Of a DNA stretch of 64,000 bases, positions 50,670 through 59,193 are shown piece after piece; position 1 is the first letter of the stretch; each line of letters starts with the position of its first letter. The stretch comes from Pseudomonadota bacterium. Lineage in GTDB: Bacteria; Pseudomonadota; Alphaproteobacteria; UBA1280; RI-95. The notes below the pieces were generated by a model. The model had not been told where the DNA came from and ran no database searches. It saw only the letters and a program-made list of their open reading frames with translations. The position numbers and the translations under genes are program-made. The stretch is taken from contig WGLU01000006.1 in NCBI GenBank assembly GCA_016125375.1, positions 1 to 64,000 of the forward strand, in the 5' to 3' direction.

Positions 50670-51975
50670 GGGGGAGGAACTTCATGTCCTCATGGGGGGC
50701 TGCAGGCAGCGCCTCAGCAGCCGGACGTGCGGCCTGAAGGCGGCCAGCCCATGTCCGGAAGGCTTCCACATGACCCGCAGGTTCAATCCATTCCGGCGCG
50801 TCCAAAGCCATTTTCAGCCATTGGTGGGCAGCGCGGCTGGTTGGCTCCAACCCATCTTCAACCTCGGCCAGCAGGGTAAAGACACGGCGGTTGGGGGTGT
50901 CTTCCACCAGCGGCGCCAATAGGGCACGCGCCTTTTGCCAGTCCCGTGCGCGGATGTACATCTCTGCCAGTGCCAGTTGCCCGCTCATTTCATCTTTCAA
51001 TGGGCGGACGAGCTTTTGCGCCCTTTGGATAAACTCTTTACCGTAGTCAGGTCCATAATGACTTACCCATCGCGCCAACAGCTCGTGGCGGGGGCAGTGC
51101 TGCCACCCGTCGGCCAACATCCTCAGGGTACGGCTTTCCTCGCCCTGCGCAGTCAGGATATCCGCCCCAAGCAAATAGAGAGGTACAAAATCGGGACAGG
51201 CTTTAAGGCCCTTGTTCAGAGCAGCCAACGCCTGTTCAGGCTGGTGATTGTCGGCAAGCTGACTAGCCTGGGCATGGCGGACACACGCGGTCAGAAAGGC
51301 CTGACGGTTATCATCCATTTCTGCCCTTTTGAGGGTAGGCAAGGTATCCAGCGCGGTGTTGATATCCCCCCCGGCCAGCGCCAGTTGCAGAGTACGCTCT
51401 ACAGCCCATGCACTGCGCGGACGCAGCCCGATGGCCTTATCCACCAATTGGCGCGCAAGGGTGAGGTCGTTTTGCCGGAAGGCCTCCTCAGCCAGCCCTT
51501 TCAGGCCCAAAAAGCTGCTACCACCCGACTTTGACAGGGTCTGGAAGTGGCTGATGGCCGTGGCGTGGTCACCGCCGCGGCGGGCAGCCTCTGCCTGTAG
51601 CACATGCACGACCGGCTGTTCAGGCATCAGGCGGGCAGCTTTATCAACCAGTTTGAGCGCCTGACGGTTATCACCCGCAGCTAATGCGTCCATGCCTTCC
51701 AGAAGGTAATGAAACCCCTGTTGCTGGCGTTTACGCACACGCCCCTGCCACAACATGGCGGGCACCCGGTCCAGCCACGCCATCAGACGGGCGAACAGGT
51801 AGGTAGCAATAAGGGTGATAGCGGCCGCAGTCGACAGAAAGGCGGCCGTCATTTGCAGTTCGTATCCATGCCAACGCATCACCACGGCTCCCGGCTCGCG
51901 GGAGGCTGCATCTACCCCCAGCCCAACGGCCAGCAGCAGCGCAAAAAACAGGGTGGCGCGCAGCAGTATCTTCAT
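50662..51975 (-). CDS. hemY: HemY-like TPR membrane protein
   Basis: The 437-residue protein has two N-terminal membrane segments (about residues 5-22 and 40-62) and a long TPR-rich helical domain (AGDNRQALKLVDKAARLMPEQPVVHVLQAEAARR and similar). This is the HemY N-terminal/TPR architecture found next to hemD and hemX-like genes in proteobacteria. It is not protoporphyrinogen oxidase. It overlaps the COG4223 gene by four bases. Confidence 0.85.
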   Translation of the reverse strand: MKILLRATLFFALLLAVGLGVDAASREPGAVVMRWHGYELQMTAAFLSTAAAITLIATYLFARLMAWLDRVPAMLWQGRVRKRQQQGFHYLLEGMDALAAGDNRQALKLVDKAARLMPEQPVVHVLQAEAARRGGDHATAISHFQTLSKSGGSSFLGLKGLAEEAFRQNDLTLARQLVDKAIGLRPRSAWAVERTLQLALAGGDINTALDTLPTLKRAEMDDNRQAFLTACVRHAQASQLADNHQPEQALAALNKGLKACPDFVPLYLLGADILTAQGEESRTLRMLADGWQHCPRHELLARWVSHYGPDYGKEFIQRAQKLVRPLKDEMSGQLALAEMYIRARDWQKARALLAPLVEDTPNRRVFTLLAEVEDGLEPTSRAAHQWLKMALDAPEWIEPAGHVEAFRTWAGRLQAARPAAEALPAAPHEDMKFLPHA

Positions 51976-53063
51976 GGGCGGTAAGCGGCATAGTAAGCGT
52001 TCTGAGCCTCTTGCAGCAGGCCTTTTTGCTCCAGATAACCGTCCACATGGGCACGAAGGGCGTCCAGACGCTCATCCTGCGCCAGCAATTCCTCAGCCAG
52101 CAGCTCCTTGGCCTTGCCGTCTTGCCCGTTAGCCAACGCACGGCGTGCGTCCGTCAGGAGGGCGGCCCAATCGCCAACGGTAGGCGCATCGGTGTCAATC
52201 TTGCGCACCTTCACCCACTGGTTCGCGCGCTCTTTCAGGCGGTCCCACAGGCTGCCGTGGGCGTTTTGCGGCGTGGGTACCTTAGCAACAGGCGCACCAT
52301 CGGCCAGCACAGCGTCCATTTGCTCCAGCAGGGACAGGCGGGTAATCACACCTACCTCGGCCAGTTTGGCCAATGCGTCCATCTTCTCGGCGATCATCGG
52401 CTGGTTCGCGACGTTACGGGCAAAATCGGCCACATTTTTAACGGCGGGCTGTGTTGCGTCACCGCGGGTATAGGCATTATCCAGCACGACCAGTTGCTGG
52501 CCGAGGAAAATGAGCCCCAAATCCTTCACCTTGTCGCCAAAAGCGTTGGTGTTCTGGCTTTTAAGGGCCTCGATCTGCTGTTCCTGCTCGACGACCTTGC
52601 TTTGCAGTGTGTTGACCAACGTCACAACCTGCTGCATGCGGGCGCTTTCGCCCAGCGTTGCCTGCGACAGCTCTTTCAGGCTGCCAATCAGCTCCGCCCG
52701 CTCGGCGTCCAGGTTTTCCAGCACCGTTTTCAGGTTGCGCAGGTCAGCGTCAGCCAATTTAGGCATGGTCACGGGTGTGGCAGGTTCCACAGCTGTTTCC
52801 GACGTTGCTGCTTCCATACCATCCAGCACTTCAATAATCGTTGCCGGTTCCTTGCGGCCAATCTCGGTACGGGAAACAACGCCCGAGCTACCATCGTCAG
52901 AAAGCTCCCGTATCATCAGCCCCTTATGGCCGTCCCGGTGTGCCAGCATCGGCATAAATGCGACTGTTCCCAGCGCAATACCCACGCCGCCCATTACCCA
53001 CTCACGCGTGGACAGGGCGTACCACGGCTTCTGCCCGGTTTTTTTAGACTGTTTATCCGCCAT
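51972..53063 (-). CDS. COG4223/mitofilin-like membrane protein
   Basis: The 363-residue protein has a membrane helix near residues 18-37 (WVMGGVGIALGTVAFMP), then a long coiled coil (about 95-170, ENLDAERAELIGSLKELSQ) and a C-terminal domain. In alphaproteobacteria such mitofilin-related proteins are encoded beside hemD, hemB and hemY. They shape the inner membrane and contact-site partners, and may have replaced HemX. I start at 53063 (GGAGGGCAGG upstream), one base after hemB ends. Confidence 0.75.
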   Translation of the reverse strand: MADKQSKKTGQKPWYALSTREWVMGGVGIALGTVAFMPMLAHRDGHKGLMIRELSDDGSSGVVSRTEIGRKEPATIIEVLDGMEAATSETAVEPATPVTMPKLADADLRNLKTVLENLDAERAELIGSLKELSQATLGESARMQQVVTLVNTLQSKVVEQEQQIEALKSQNTNAFGDKVKDLGLIFLGQQLVVLDNAYTRGDATQPAVKNVADFARNVANQPMIAEKMDALAKLAEVGVITRLSLLEQMDAVLADGAPVAKVPTPQNAHGSLWDRLKERANQWVKVRKIDTDAPTVGDWAALLTDARRALANGQDGKAKELLAEELLAQDERLDALRAHVDGYLEQKGLLQEAQNAYYAAYRP

Positions 53064-53064
53064 G

Positions 53065-54051
53065 TTACCTGCCCTCCTTGAGCCAGTCGGCCACTTTGGC
53101 CGCAAAATAGGTGATAATCATATCCGCGCCCGCACGTTTGAAGGCGGTCATTGTTTCCATAACGGCGGCCTTTTCGTCCAACGAACCCGCAGCGGCGGCG
53201 GCCTTGATCATGGCGTACTCGCCACTGACCTGATAAACCGCCAGCGGCAGGCCGCAGGCTTCGCGCACGCCTTTAACGATGTCCAGATAAGCCAAGCCCG
53301 GTTTGACCATCAGCATGTCTGCGCCTTCATCTTCGTCCATGACGGATTCCATCACGGCTTCGCGGCCATTTGCAGGGTCAATCTGGTAGGTTTTGCGGTC
53401 ACCTTTAAGACCGCAGCCTCCTGCTTCACGGAAAGGGCCGTAGAACGACGAGGCAAACTTGCTGGAGTAGGACAGAATGCCCGCATCCTCAAAGCCAGCA
53501 TCATCCAACGCCTCACGGATGGCCAGGACCATCCCGTCCATCATACCGGACGGGGCGACCATATCGGCACCGGCTTCGGCAGCGGCGACGCATTGCTTTT
53601 GCAGATTGTGCAAGGTCAGGTCGTTATCCACATGGTCATTCACCACAACGCCGCAGTGACCGTGAGTGGTGTAGCTGCAAAAACAGTTGTCGGTAATGAT
53701 GACCATCTCGGGCACGGCCTCGCGCGCGGCGCGGGTCATGCGGGCAATCAGACCGTCTTCGTCCCAGGTATCGCTGCCTTCTTCGTCTTTACTATGGGAT
53801 ACGCCGAACAGCAGCACGGCTTTAATGCCTTTTTCCCACGCGGCGGTGACAACATCGGCGACCTGTGCTTCGGGATAACGGAAGACGCCGGGCAGGCTGG
53901 CAACCTCTGTCCGTTCCTTGATTTTTTCCTCAAAGAACAGCGGCAGGATCAAATCGTCCGCAGTGACGGTTGTTTCGCGCACCAGCGACCGCAAAGCGGG
54001 GCTACGGCGGTTACGGCGAAAGCGGAAAGGCAAATCAAATTCACTCGGCAT
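53065..54051 (-). CDS. hemB: delta-aminolevulinic acid dehydratase (porphobilinogen synthase)
   Basis: The 328-residue HemB has the metal-site region DNCFCSYTTHGHCG (three cysteines), YSSKFASSFYGPFR, and the catalytic Lys in MVKPGLAYLD. It condenses two ALA molecules to porphobilinogen. It lies between hemD and the COG4223 gene on the minus strand. The ribosome site is weak, but the start is fixed by homology to the usual N-terminus. Confidence 0.95.
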   Translation of the reverse strand: MPSEFDLPFRFRRNRRSPALRSLVRETTVTADDLILPLFFEEKIKERTEVASLPGVFRYPEAQVADVVTAAWEKGIKAVLLFGVSHSKDEEGSDTWDEDGLIARMTRAAREAVPEMVIITDNCFCSYTTHGHCGVVVNDHVDNDLTLHNLQKQCVAAAEAGADMVAPSGMMDGMVLAIREALDDAGFEDAGILSYSSKFASSFYGPFREAGGCGLKGDRKTYQIDPANGREAVMESVMDEDEGADMLMVKPGLAYLDIVKGVREACGLPLAVYQVSGEYAMIKAAAAAGSLDEKAAVMETMTAFKRAGADMIITYFAAKVADWLKEGR

Positions 54052-54070
54052 GGGACTGGACCGTTTTGTT

Positions 54071-54727
54071 TTAAAGGACGTTTATCATCTCTTCCACGGC
54101 AGGGTGGGCCGCAATCCGGCTTGGGCCGGGCCACGCAGCAGCAACGGCTGTGCTGAGGCATACGGCGGTCAACCCTTCGGGGTTCAGGTTTTCCGTTCGC
54201 ATCAGGCGGGCAAGGTGGCGCGCACTGGCGGCGCTGAAAACCATCACTGAGGATACCCCATTTTGCCCGAGCTGCCAAACGACATCCCGTGGCAATACCT
54301 GTACATACGCGGTTGTGTACGCAGGTTGGCGTTTAACGGAAAATCCCTTTTCTTCCAATATATTATACCAGTCGTTTTTGGCGGTATCACCAGCCAGATG
54401 GACCAGCGGGCACGGAGTGTATACATTTACCAGTTCTTCCGCCAGCTCGCGCGCGCCCCCGCGGCCTGTCAGACCGACGGTAAATCCCGCGTTTTGAACA
54501 GCGTGCGCCGTCCGTAAACCGACACAATGGACAGGGGCCGCCGTCGGCGGCAAGGCGGGCAGGGCCGACGGACTGGTTAGGATGACGCCTTTGACGGTTT
54601 TATCCAGCTTTTGGGGCGGGCAGGGGGTTGTTGCCATCAGCGGGCACCCCGTTGCTGTAAAACCGGCGGCCTCCAGGGCCGCCAGTGTGCTTTGCAGGCG
54701 TGACCCGTGGCGGGCCACCAGAATCAT
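54071..54727 (-). CDS. hemD: uroporphyrinogen-III synthase
   Basis: The 218-residue protein has the two-lobed HemD fold: VARHGSRLQSTLAALEAAGF, GVILTSPSALPAL, and the C-terminal SSVMVFSAASARHLARLM with TAVCLSTAVAAAW. Sequences in this family diverge widely; the call is supported by its position, as its start overlaps hemC's stop (ATGA). It closes the tetrapyrrole ring. Confidence 0.85.
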   Translation of the reverse strand: MILVARHGSRLQSTLAALEAAGFTATGCPLMATTPCPPQKLDKTVKGVILTSPSALPALPPTAAPVHCVGLRTAHAVQNAGFTVGLTGRGGARELAEELVNVYTPCPLVHLAGDTAKNDWYNILEEKGFSVKRQPAYTTAYVQVLPRDVVWQLGQNGVSSVMVFSAASARHLARLMRTENLNPEGLTAVCLSTAVAAAWPGPSRIAAHPAVEEMINVL

Positions 54728-55665
54728 GCCACGGCTTCCTGCGTGATGGCCGCAATAATGCGGTCTGCGCCTTGTGCCTGCAGGTCTTTACCGGCGGCAA
54801 CGCCCAGTGCGGCAGGGTCGTTGTAGGGCATTTTCTGGCGCGTGCGGATGATTTCCTTACCGTCCATAGAGGCTACCATGGCAATCAGACGCAGGTTGCC
54901 CCCCTTTGTGACCTGACAGTAACCGGCAATCGGGGTGTGGCAGTTACCGTTCAGCACCTCCAGCATGGCGCGCTCGGCACTGACGCAGATAAAGGTGTCG
55001 CGGTCGTTGATAGCCGCCAACGCTTTGAGCATGTCCGTATCGTCCTTACGGCATTGTATACCAATGGCGCCCTGACCTACGGCCGGGCACATCATATCCG
55101 GCTCAAATACCTCGCTGATCCGGTTTGTCAGGTTCAGGCGCTCAAGGCCTGCCTTAGCCAGAATCAGCACATCAACCTCTTTGTTCTTCAGCTTTTCAAG
55201 GCGTGTGTCCACGTTACCGCGCATGGGAACAATATCCAGATAGGGGAAAGTCGCCTTAAGCTGGGTGGCACGGCGCAGGGACGATGTACCCACCTTGGCA
55301 CCGGGTTTAAGCGCAACAAAGCTCTCCCCTTCACGGCACACGCACACATCGCGAATATCTTCCCGCGGCAGAATGGCGGCAATCACCAGGCCTTCGGGCT
55401 GCTCCTCGGCACCCGGAACGTCTTTCATGGAGTGGACGGCAATATCAGCCTCGCCCGCCTGCAGGGCCTCTTCAATTTCTTTCACAAACACGCCTTTACC
55501 GCCGACCTTGGACAGGTCGCCCATGAACTTGTCGCCCGTGGTTTTAACGGTTACCAGCGCGTAGGGGCGGCCCGTCTGCTTTTGCAGGGCATCCCCTGCC
55601 AGACGCGCCTGAACCAGCGCCAAACGGCTGCCACGTGTTGCAATACGGATGGGTTCTGTTGTCAC
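54724..55665 (-). CDS. hemC: hydroxymethylbilane synthase (porphobilinogen deaminase)
   Basis: The 313-residue HemC has IRIATRGSRLALVQAR at the start, MKDVPGAEEQPEGL, TSSLRRATQLKATFP and the dipyrromethane-carrying Cys region NGNCHTPIAGYCQV. It polymerises four porphobilinogens. The start codon is GTG. It precedes hemD with a four-base overlap, making a hemC-hemD-hemB block. Confidence 0.95.
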   Translation of the reverse strand: MTTEPIRIATRGSRLALVQARLAGDALQKQTGRPYALVTVKTTGDKFMGDLSKVGGKGVFVKEIEEALQAGEADIAVHSMKDVPGAEEQPEGLVIAAILPREDIRDVCVCREGESFVALKPGAKVGTSSLRRATQLKATFPYLDIVPMRGNVDTRLEKLKNKEVDVLILAKAGLERLNLTNRISEVFEPDMMCPAVGQGAIGIQCRKDDTDMLKALAAINDRDTFICVSAERAMLEVLNGNCHTPIAGYCQVTKGGNLRLIAMVASMDGKEIIRTRQKMPYNDPAALGVAAGKDLQAQGADRIIAAITQEAVA

Positions 55666-55737
55666 AGTCTGTCGCTTTCGTGCGGTTATCGGCTAAAAAA
55701 CATTGGTACCCCATTTACCTGCAAATTGCAAACGGGC

Positions 55738-56889
55738 TCATGTTTTGGGCTGGTTTTGACTTTTTACATTTTTAGGCACCAACAAAAACAGCCGCCCCTC
55801 ACCACGCTGGTGACCAGCATGCTGTTCGGCCTCTTTGCCGTGGCCGAAAAAAATGTCCCCCCGCACAGCTCCCTTAATCGCGCCCCCCGTATCCTGTGCC
55901 GCCAGTGCGCGAGCGTAGGGACGGTTATTCTCGGCCGTGAGCGTGGTGTTCACAAACACGGGCACGCCCAGCGGAATGAATTTGGGGTCAACGGCCAGCG
56001 CATGCTCAGGCGTCAGCTCCACACCCAGTGTGCCGAACGGACCGCCGTCGTTCAGACGGAAGAAAACATAGGACGGATTTGTTTCCAGAATCTCCTGCCG
56101 TCTGGCGGGGTTTTCATCCAGCCACTGGCGGATGGACTGGAGGGAAACCTTTTCCAGCGGCATCAATCCTTGTTCGACCATGTATTTGCCGATGGACACG
56201 TACCGGTGGCCGTTTGCTCCGGCATAGCCCACGTGCACAACCTGCCCGCCCGGCAGAACCACACGGCCGGAGCCCTGCACCTGCAGGAAAAACTTTTCAA
56301 CCGGGTCGCTGACCCACAAGAGCACCTGCTCGTCACCCAGTACGCCGCTGTCGATCTGCGCACGGTCATGGTAGGGGATAATTTTGTTCCCCTCTACGCG
56401 TGCCATAATACGTTTGCCCTTCAGGTCCGGATTAAAGGCGCCAAGGTCAGCCTCCAGCAGGTCGGGCGGGCGGCGGTGGAGCGGGACGGGCGTTGCGGCG
56501 GATTTATCAAACGCGCCTTTGAGCTCCGGCTCGTAATACCCCGTAAACAGGCCCTTGCTGTCTTTTTCCAACACTTCGACGGGCGTCAGCTGCGCCTCAT
56601 AAAAGGTTTTAAGCTCGGCCAGTGTTTTGTTGGGCAGCTCTTTGCAGAACGGCTGCCAGTCGCCGTAGGTGCCGAAACGTTGGTTGTCCGCGTGGAGGGG
56701 TTTGTCCGCCGGACGCTTAAGGTAAACGTCACAGCTTTTGAGCATGGCCTGGGTCAGGCCCTCAGCTTCACTGGCTGACCAACCGTCCAGCGCTTTCCAG
56801 CTCACCGGTACATACGATACCGCCGCACGCTCGCCACAACCGGCGAGAAAAACGGCACTCAGCAGAGAAATCGCGGCAAGGCGGCGCAT
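55738..56889 (-). CDS. mltA: membrane-bound lytic murein transglycosylase A
   Basis: The 383-residue lipoprotein has signal LLSAVFLAGC. MltA-specific segments are LFTGYYEPELKGAF, YHDRAQIDSG, LQVQGSGRVVLPGG and FFRLNDGGPFGTLG, with the C-terminal 3D domain AQDTGGAIKGAVRGDIFFGHG. It cleaves peptidoglycan glycan strands. I use the ATG at 56889 (GGAGG eight bases upstream); a GTG precedes it. It lies downstream of the Tim44-like gene. Confidence 0.92.
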   Translation of the reverse strand: MRRLAAISLLSAVFLAGCGERAAVSYVPVSWKALDGWSASEAEGLTQAMLKSCDVYLKRPADKPLHADNQRFGTYGDWQPFCKELPNKTLAELKTFYEAQLTPVEVLEKDSKGLFTGYYEPELKGAFDKSAATPVPLHRRPPDLLEADLGAFNPDLKGKRIMARVEGNKIIPYHDRAQIDSGVLGDEQVLLWVSDPVEKFFLQVQGSGRVVLPGGQVVHVGYAGANGHRYVSIGKYMVEQGLMPLEKVSLQSIRQWLDENPARRQEILETNPSYVFFRLNDGGPFGTLGVELTPEHALAVDPKFIPLGVPVFVNTTLTAENNRPYARALAAQDTGGAIKGAVRGDIFFGHGKEAEQHAGHQRGEGRLFLLVPKNVKSQNQPKT

Positions 56890-56902
56890 CACAAAGACCT
56901 CC

Positions 56903-57514
56903 TCAGGTCAGGTCGTTGATGGCTTCCAGTTCCCAGTTGGGGTCGGTTTCGTCGACGTTACGGGCCCAGGTCCAGATAACAGCCTGTTTGACCTTTTTAC
57001 CGTCAGCATCGGTGTGGTTTGCATCGTAGCGCACATCCAGAATCGCCGTGCGGCCCAGAATGCGGCAATCGATAATCTGGGCGTCGTCGACACTTTCAAA
57101 GGCCTTCAGCGGCATATGCCCGTCTTCCAGCGCGTCAATCAGTTCTTCGGTCAGGCGCGGACTGGTAACATTTTCGATGGTTTCGTAGTCCTTGTCGGCC
57201 ACGGCTTTATGGAGCCATTCATAGGCACGCACGGCGCCTGCAACAAACGCCTTGTCGTTGAAGGATGCGTCGAACGCCTTGATTTTTTCCACGCCTTCGA
57301 GCTTTTCAATCTCTTCCATGCGGCGGTGATGCTGCTTGGTGCGTCGCGCAGCAGGTGCAGTCTGCACGGTTGTCTTGTCGGGGAAACTGACCACGTTCGG
57401 CTTGTTGCGGTCCTTGTCTTTCGGCAGTTTTTTGCCAAAAAAGCGCGTGAACACAAACGCGATCAACAACAACAGAACAATCAGGTCAAAAAGCGGGGCG
57501 CCATTGCCTTCCAT
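56903..57514 (-). CDS. Tim44-like domain protein
   Basis: The 203-residue protein has one N-terminal membrane helix (LFDLIVLLLLIAFVFTRFF) and a C-terminal Tim44-like domain (about residues 80-200) with FVAGAVRAYEWLHKAVADKD and NWELEAIND. It is the alphaproteobacterial TimA-type protein, related to the mitochondrial Tim44, and commonly sits beside mltA and secB. Function is uncertain. It is followed by mltA 13 bases on. Confidence 0.9.
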   Translation of the reverse strand: MEGNGAPLFDLIVLLLLIAFVFTRFFGKKLPKDKDRNKPNVVSFPDKTTVQTAPAARRTKQHHRRMEEIEKLEGVEKIKAFDASFNDKAFVAGAVRAYEWLHKAVADKDYETIENVTSPRLTEELIDALEDGHMPLKAFESVDDAQIIDCRILGRTAILDVRYDANHTDADGKKVKQAVIWTWARNVDETDPNWELEAINDLT

Positions 57515-57563
57515 AAAACTTTACCCTTATTTTTGGTCTTTTTTATCAAAACGCGGCAGATGT

Positions 57564-58052
57564 TTACCTTACCGCAGCGCGGATTTTTTTGCCAGCCTGC
57601 CCTTGCTGATAGGCAACCGCACGGGTGAGTGTTTCTTCCAAATCATGGTGTACAGGCACGCCAAAGCGGTCTGCCAGCGCATGAAGGTAGCGCATTTTGG
57701 GTGCCCCTTCCGGATACCCCAGAACAACCTTGCCCGAGTCTGCATACATACCAAACTCCACGTTGGTGGTAAAAGCAGGCATGGTGACCAGTTCCCGTGG
57801 CACCCAGAACAGCACAACGTCGGCGGCTTCAAGGCAAGCCCACTCCCATTGGATTTGGTCCATATAATCGCCTTTTATCTGGCCACTTTCTTCCTCTGGC
57901 ACGTAAACAGGTCCTGTGTAGCCCTTTTCCCGCAGCAGTGCCAACGCCTGAGGCCGCCACGACGGGACCTCCGCACTGCGGGGGGTTGGTCCGGCAAGGA
58001 AAATCCCGCCCATTTGTTGTGGAAGCGGTTTTTGAGCGTAACAAACAAACAT
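57564..58052 (-). CDS. nucleoside 2-deoxyribosyltransferase-like protein
   Basis: The 162-residue protein contains IFLAGPTPRS near the N-terminus, WEWACLEAADVVLFWVPREL and FTTNVEFGMYADSGKVVLGYP, matching the nucleoside 2-deoxyribosyltransferase-like fold (Nuc_deoxyrib_tr family). It may act on nucleosides or nucleotide derivatives. AGGAG lies before the ATG. It starts 12 bases after the PPSR gene, so the pair is probably cotranscribed. Confidence 0.8.
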   Translation of the reverse strand: MFVCYAQKPLPQQMGGIFLAGPTPRSAEVPSWRPQALALLREKGYTGPVYVPEEESGQIKGDYMDQIQWEWACLEAADVVLFWVPRELVTMPAFTTNVEFGMYADSGKVVLGYPEGAPKMRYLHALADRFGVPVHHDLEETLTRAVAYQQGQAGKKIRAAVR

Positions 58053-58064
58053 GGTAAGTAACTC

Positions 58065-58898
58065 CTAACTTACATGGCGTTTAAGCCCGCGTTTGCGGGC
58101 GATATCCAGTACGGCGGCTGCCGTTTCCTCAATGGAGCGGCGGGTCACGTCCAGCATGGGCCAGCCCCGCTCGCGGATGTAGCGCTCGATCTGGCGAACC
58201 TCTTCATGAACGGCCTCGTAGTCGATGTATTCGTTCTGCGCACCGGTGGAGAACTCTCTCAAACGGTGGCGGCGAATTTCTGCCAACCTTTCGGGATCTA
58301 CGGTCAACGCCACGACAACAGGGCGCTCAAGGCTGTCCAGATCAGGTGGGGGAATGTTCGGCACCAGCGGCACGTTCGCCACCCGATACCCGCGGTTGGC
58401 CAGGTACATACTGGTCGGTGTTTTGGAGGTGCGGGAAACCCCGACCAGAATAATGTCCGCCTGCGCCAGATTGCGCAGGGATTGCCCGTCATCATGGGCC
58501 AGCGTGTACTGCATGGCGTCAATACGGCTGAAGTAATTGGCATCCAGACTGTGCTGCAAACCCGGTCGTCCTGTAGCAGCCAAGTTTAACGTGCCGGAGA
58601 GCACCTGCATTCCCGGACCCAGCACATCCACATAGGGCAAGCTGTGTTCCTGAAGGGCAAAAACCAGGCTTTGACGAAGGTCTTTTTCCACGATGGTAAA
58701 AAATACCACGCCCGGGCTGGCTGTAATGCGCTCCAGAATCGGCGCTACCTGATCGGAGTGGGTGGTGAACGGGTATGTGTGTTCTTCAGTCTCTACGTCG
58801 GCAAACTGCACAAGTGTGGCCCGTGCAACGGCGGCCACTGTTTCGCCCGTCGAGTCAGAAATGAGGTGTACAGCCAGTTTGCGGGTGTTATCCATACT
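58065..58898 (-). CDS. pyruvate phosphate dikinase/PEP synthase regulatory protein (PPSR, DUF299)
   Basis: The 277-residue protein has VHLISDSTGETVAAVARA at the start, a P-loop-like GVSRTSKTPTSMYLANRGY, and the C-terminal GWPMLDVTRRSIEETAA, the DUF299 signature of bifunctional kinase/phosphorylases. I start at 58898 (GGGGAAAG upstream), which gives the normal length; a longer frame would extend into the origin-like region. It is the gene beside hemE at the chromosomal origin in several alphaproteobacteria. Confidence 0.92.
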   Translation of the reverse strand, partial: SMDNTRKLAVHLISDSTGETVAAVARATLVQFADVETEEHTYPFTTHSDQVAPILERITASPGVVFFTIVEKDLRQSLVFALQEHSLPYVDVLGPGMQVLSGTLNLAATGRPGLQHSLDANYFSRIDAMQYTLAHDDGQSLRNLAQADIILVGVSRTSKTPTSMYLANRGYRVANVPLVPNIPPPDLDSLERPVVVALTVDPERLAEIRRHRLREFSTGAQNEYIDYEAVHEEVRQIERYIRERGWPMLDVTRRSIEETAAAVLDIARKRGLKRHVS

Positions 58899-58905
58899 TT
58901 CCCCG

Positions 58906-58914
58906 TTATCCACA
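58906..58914 (+). promoter_or_regulatory. DnaA box (perfect)
   Basis: TTATCCACA matches the DnaA box consensus exactly. It lies seven bases upstream of the PPSR start. Confidence 0.75.
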
Positions 58915-59116
58915 TTGTTCAATTTTGCAGGGCTATCGCCCGCATATGCTTCAAGAACGGCCTTTAACGTACCACAAAGTCGCCGCACGCGTTGGGGATA
59001 AGTTACCTGTGCGGAGCGCCCGTCTTTTTCCGTTCACATCCATGCGACTCCTTTCCCCACGGTTACCCAGTCGTCATACCTGCAATAACGCTTTGTGAAT
59101 CAAGGCCTCTGTGTAA

Positions 59117-59125
59117 TTATCCACA
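59117..59125 (+). promoter_or_regulatory. DnaA box (perfect)
   Basis: TTATCCACA matches the DnaA box consensus exactly and lies 14 bases before the AT-rich tract. Confidence 0.78.
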
Positions 59126-59193
59126 CAGCACACAGGCCCAATAAACTAAAACTATCTTTATAAATATTTAAAAAGAGAAAAGAAGGGGAAGAG

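Larger units (their letters stand above)
58888..59190. other. probable chromosomal replication origin (oriC)
   Basis: The 295-base gap between divergent PPSR and hemE genes, plus the first bases of PPSR, holds two perfect DnaA boxes (58906-58914 and 59117-59125). It also holds three near matches: TTATCCATA at 58888-58896, TTATCCCCA on the minus strand at 58993-59001, and TGATTCACA on the minus strand at 59094-59102. A strongly AT-rich tract follows at about 59139-59183, consistent with a DNA unwinding element. In Caulobacter and relatives the origin lies next to hemE. No CtrA-type TTAA-N7-TTAA site was found. Confidence 0.75.
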
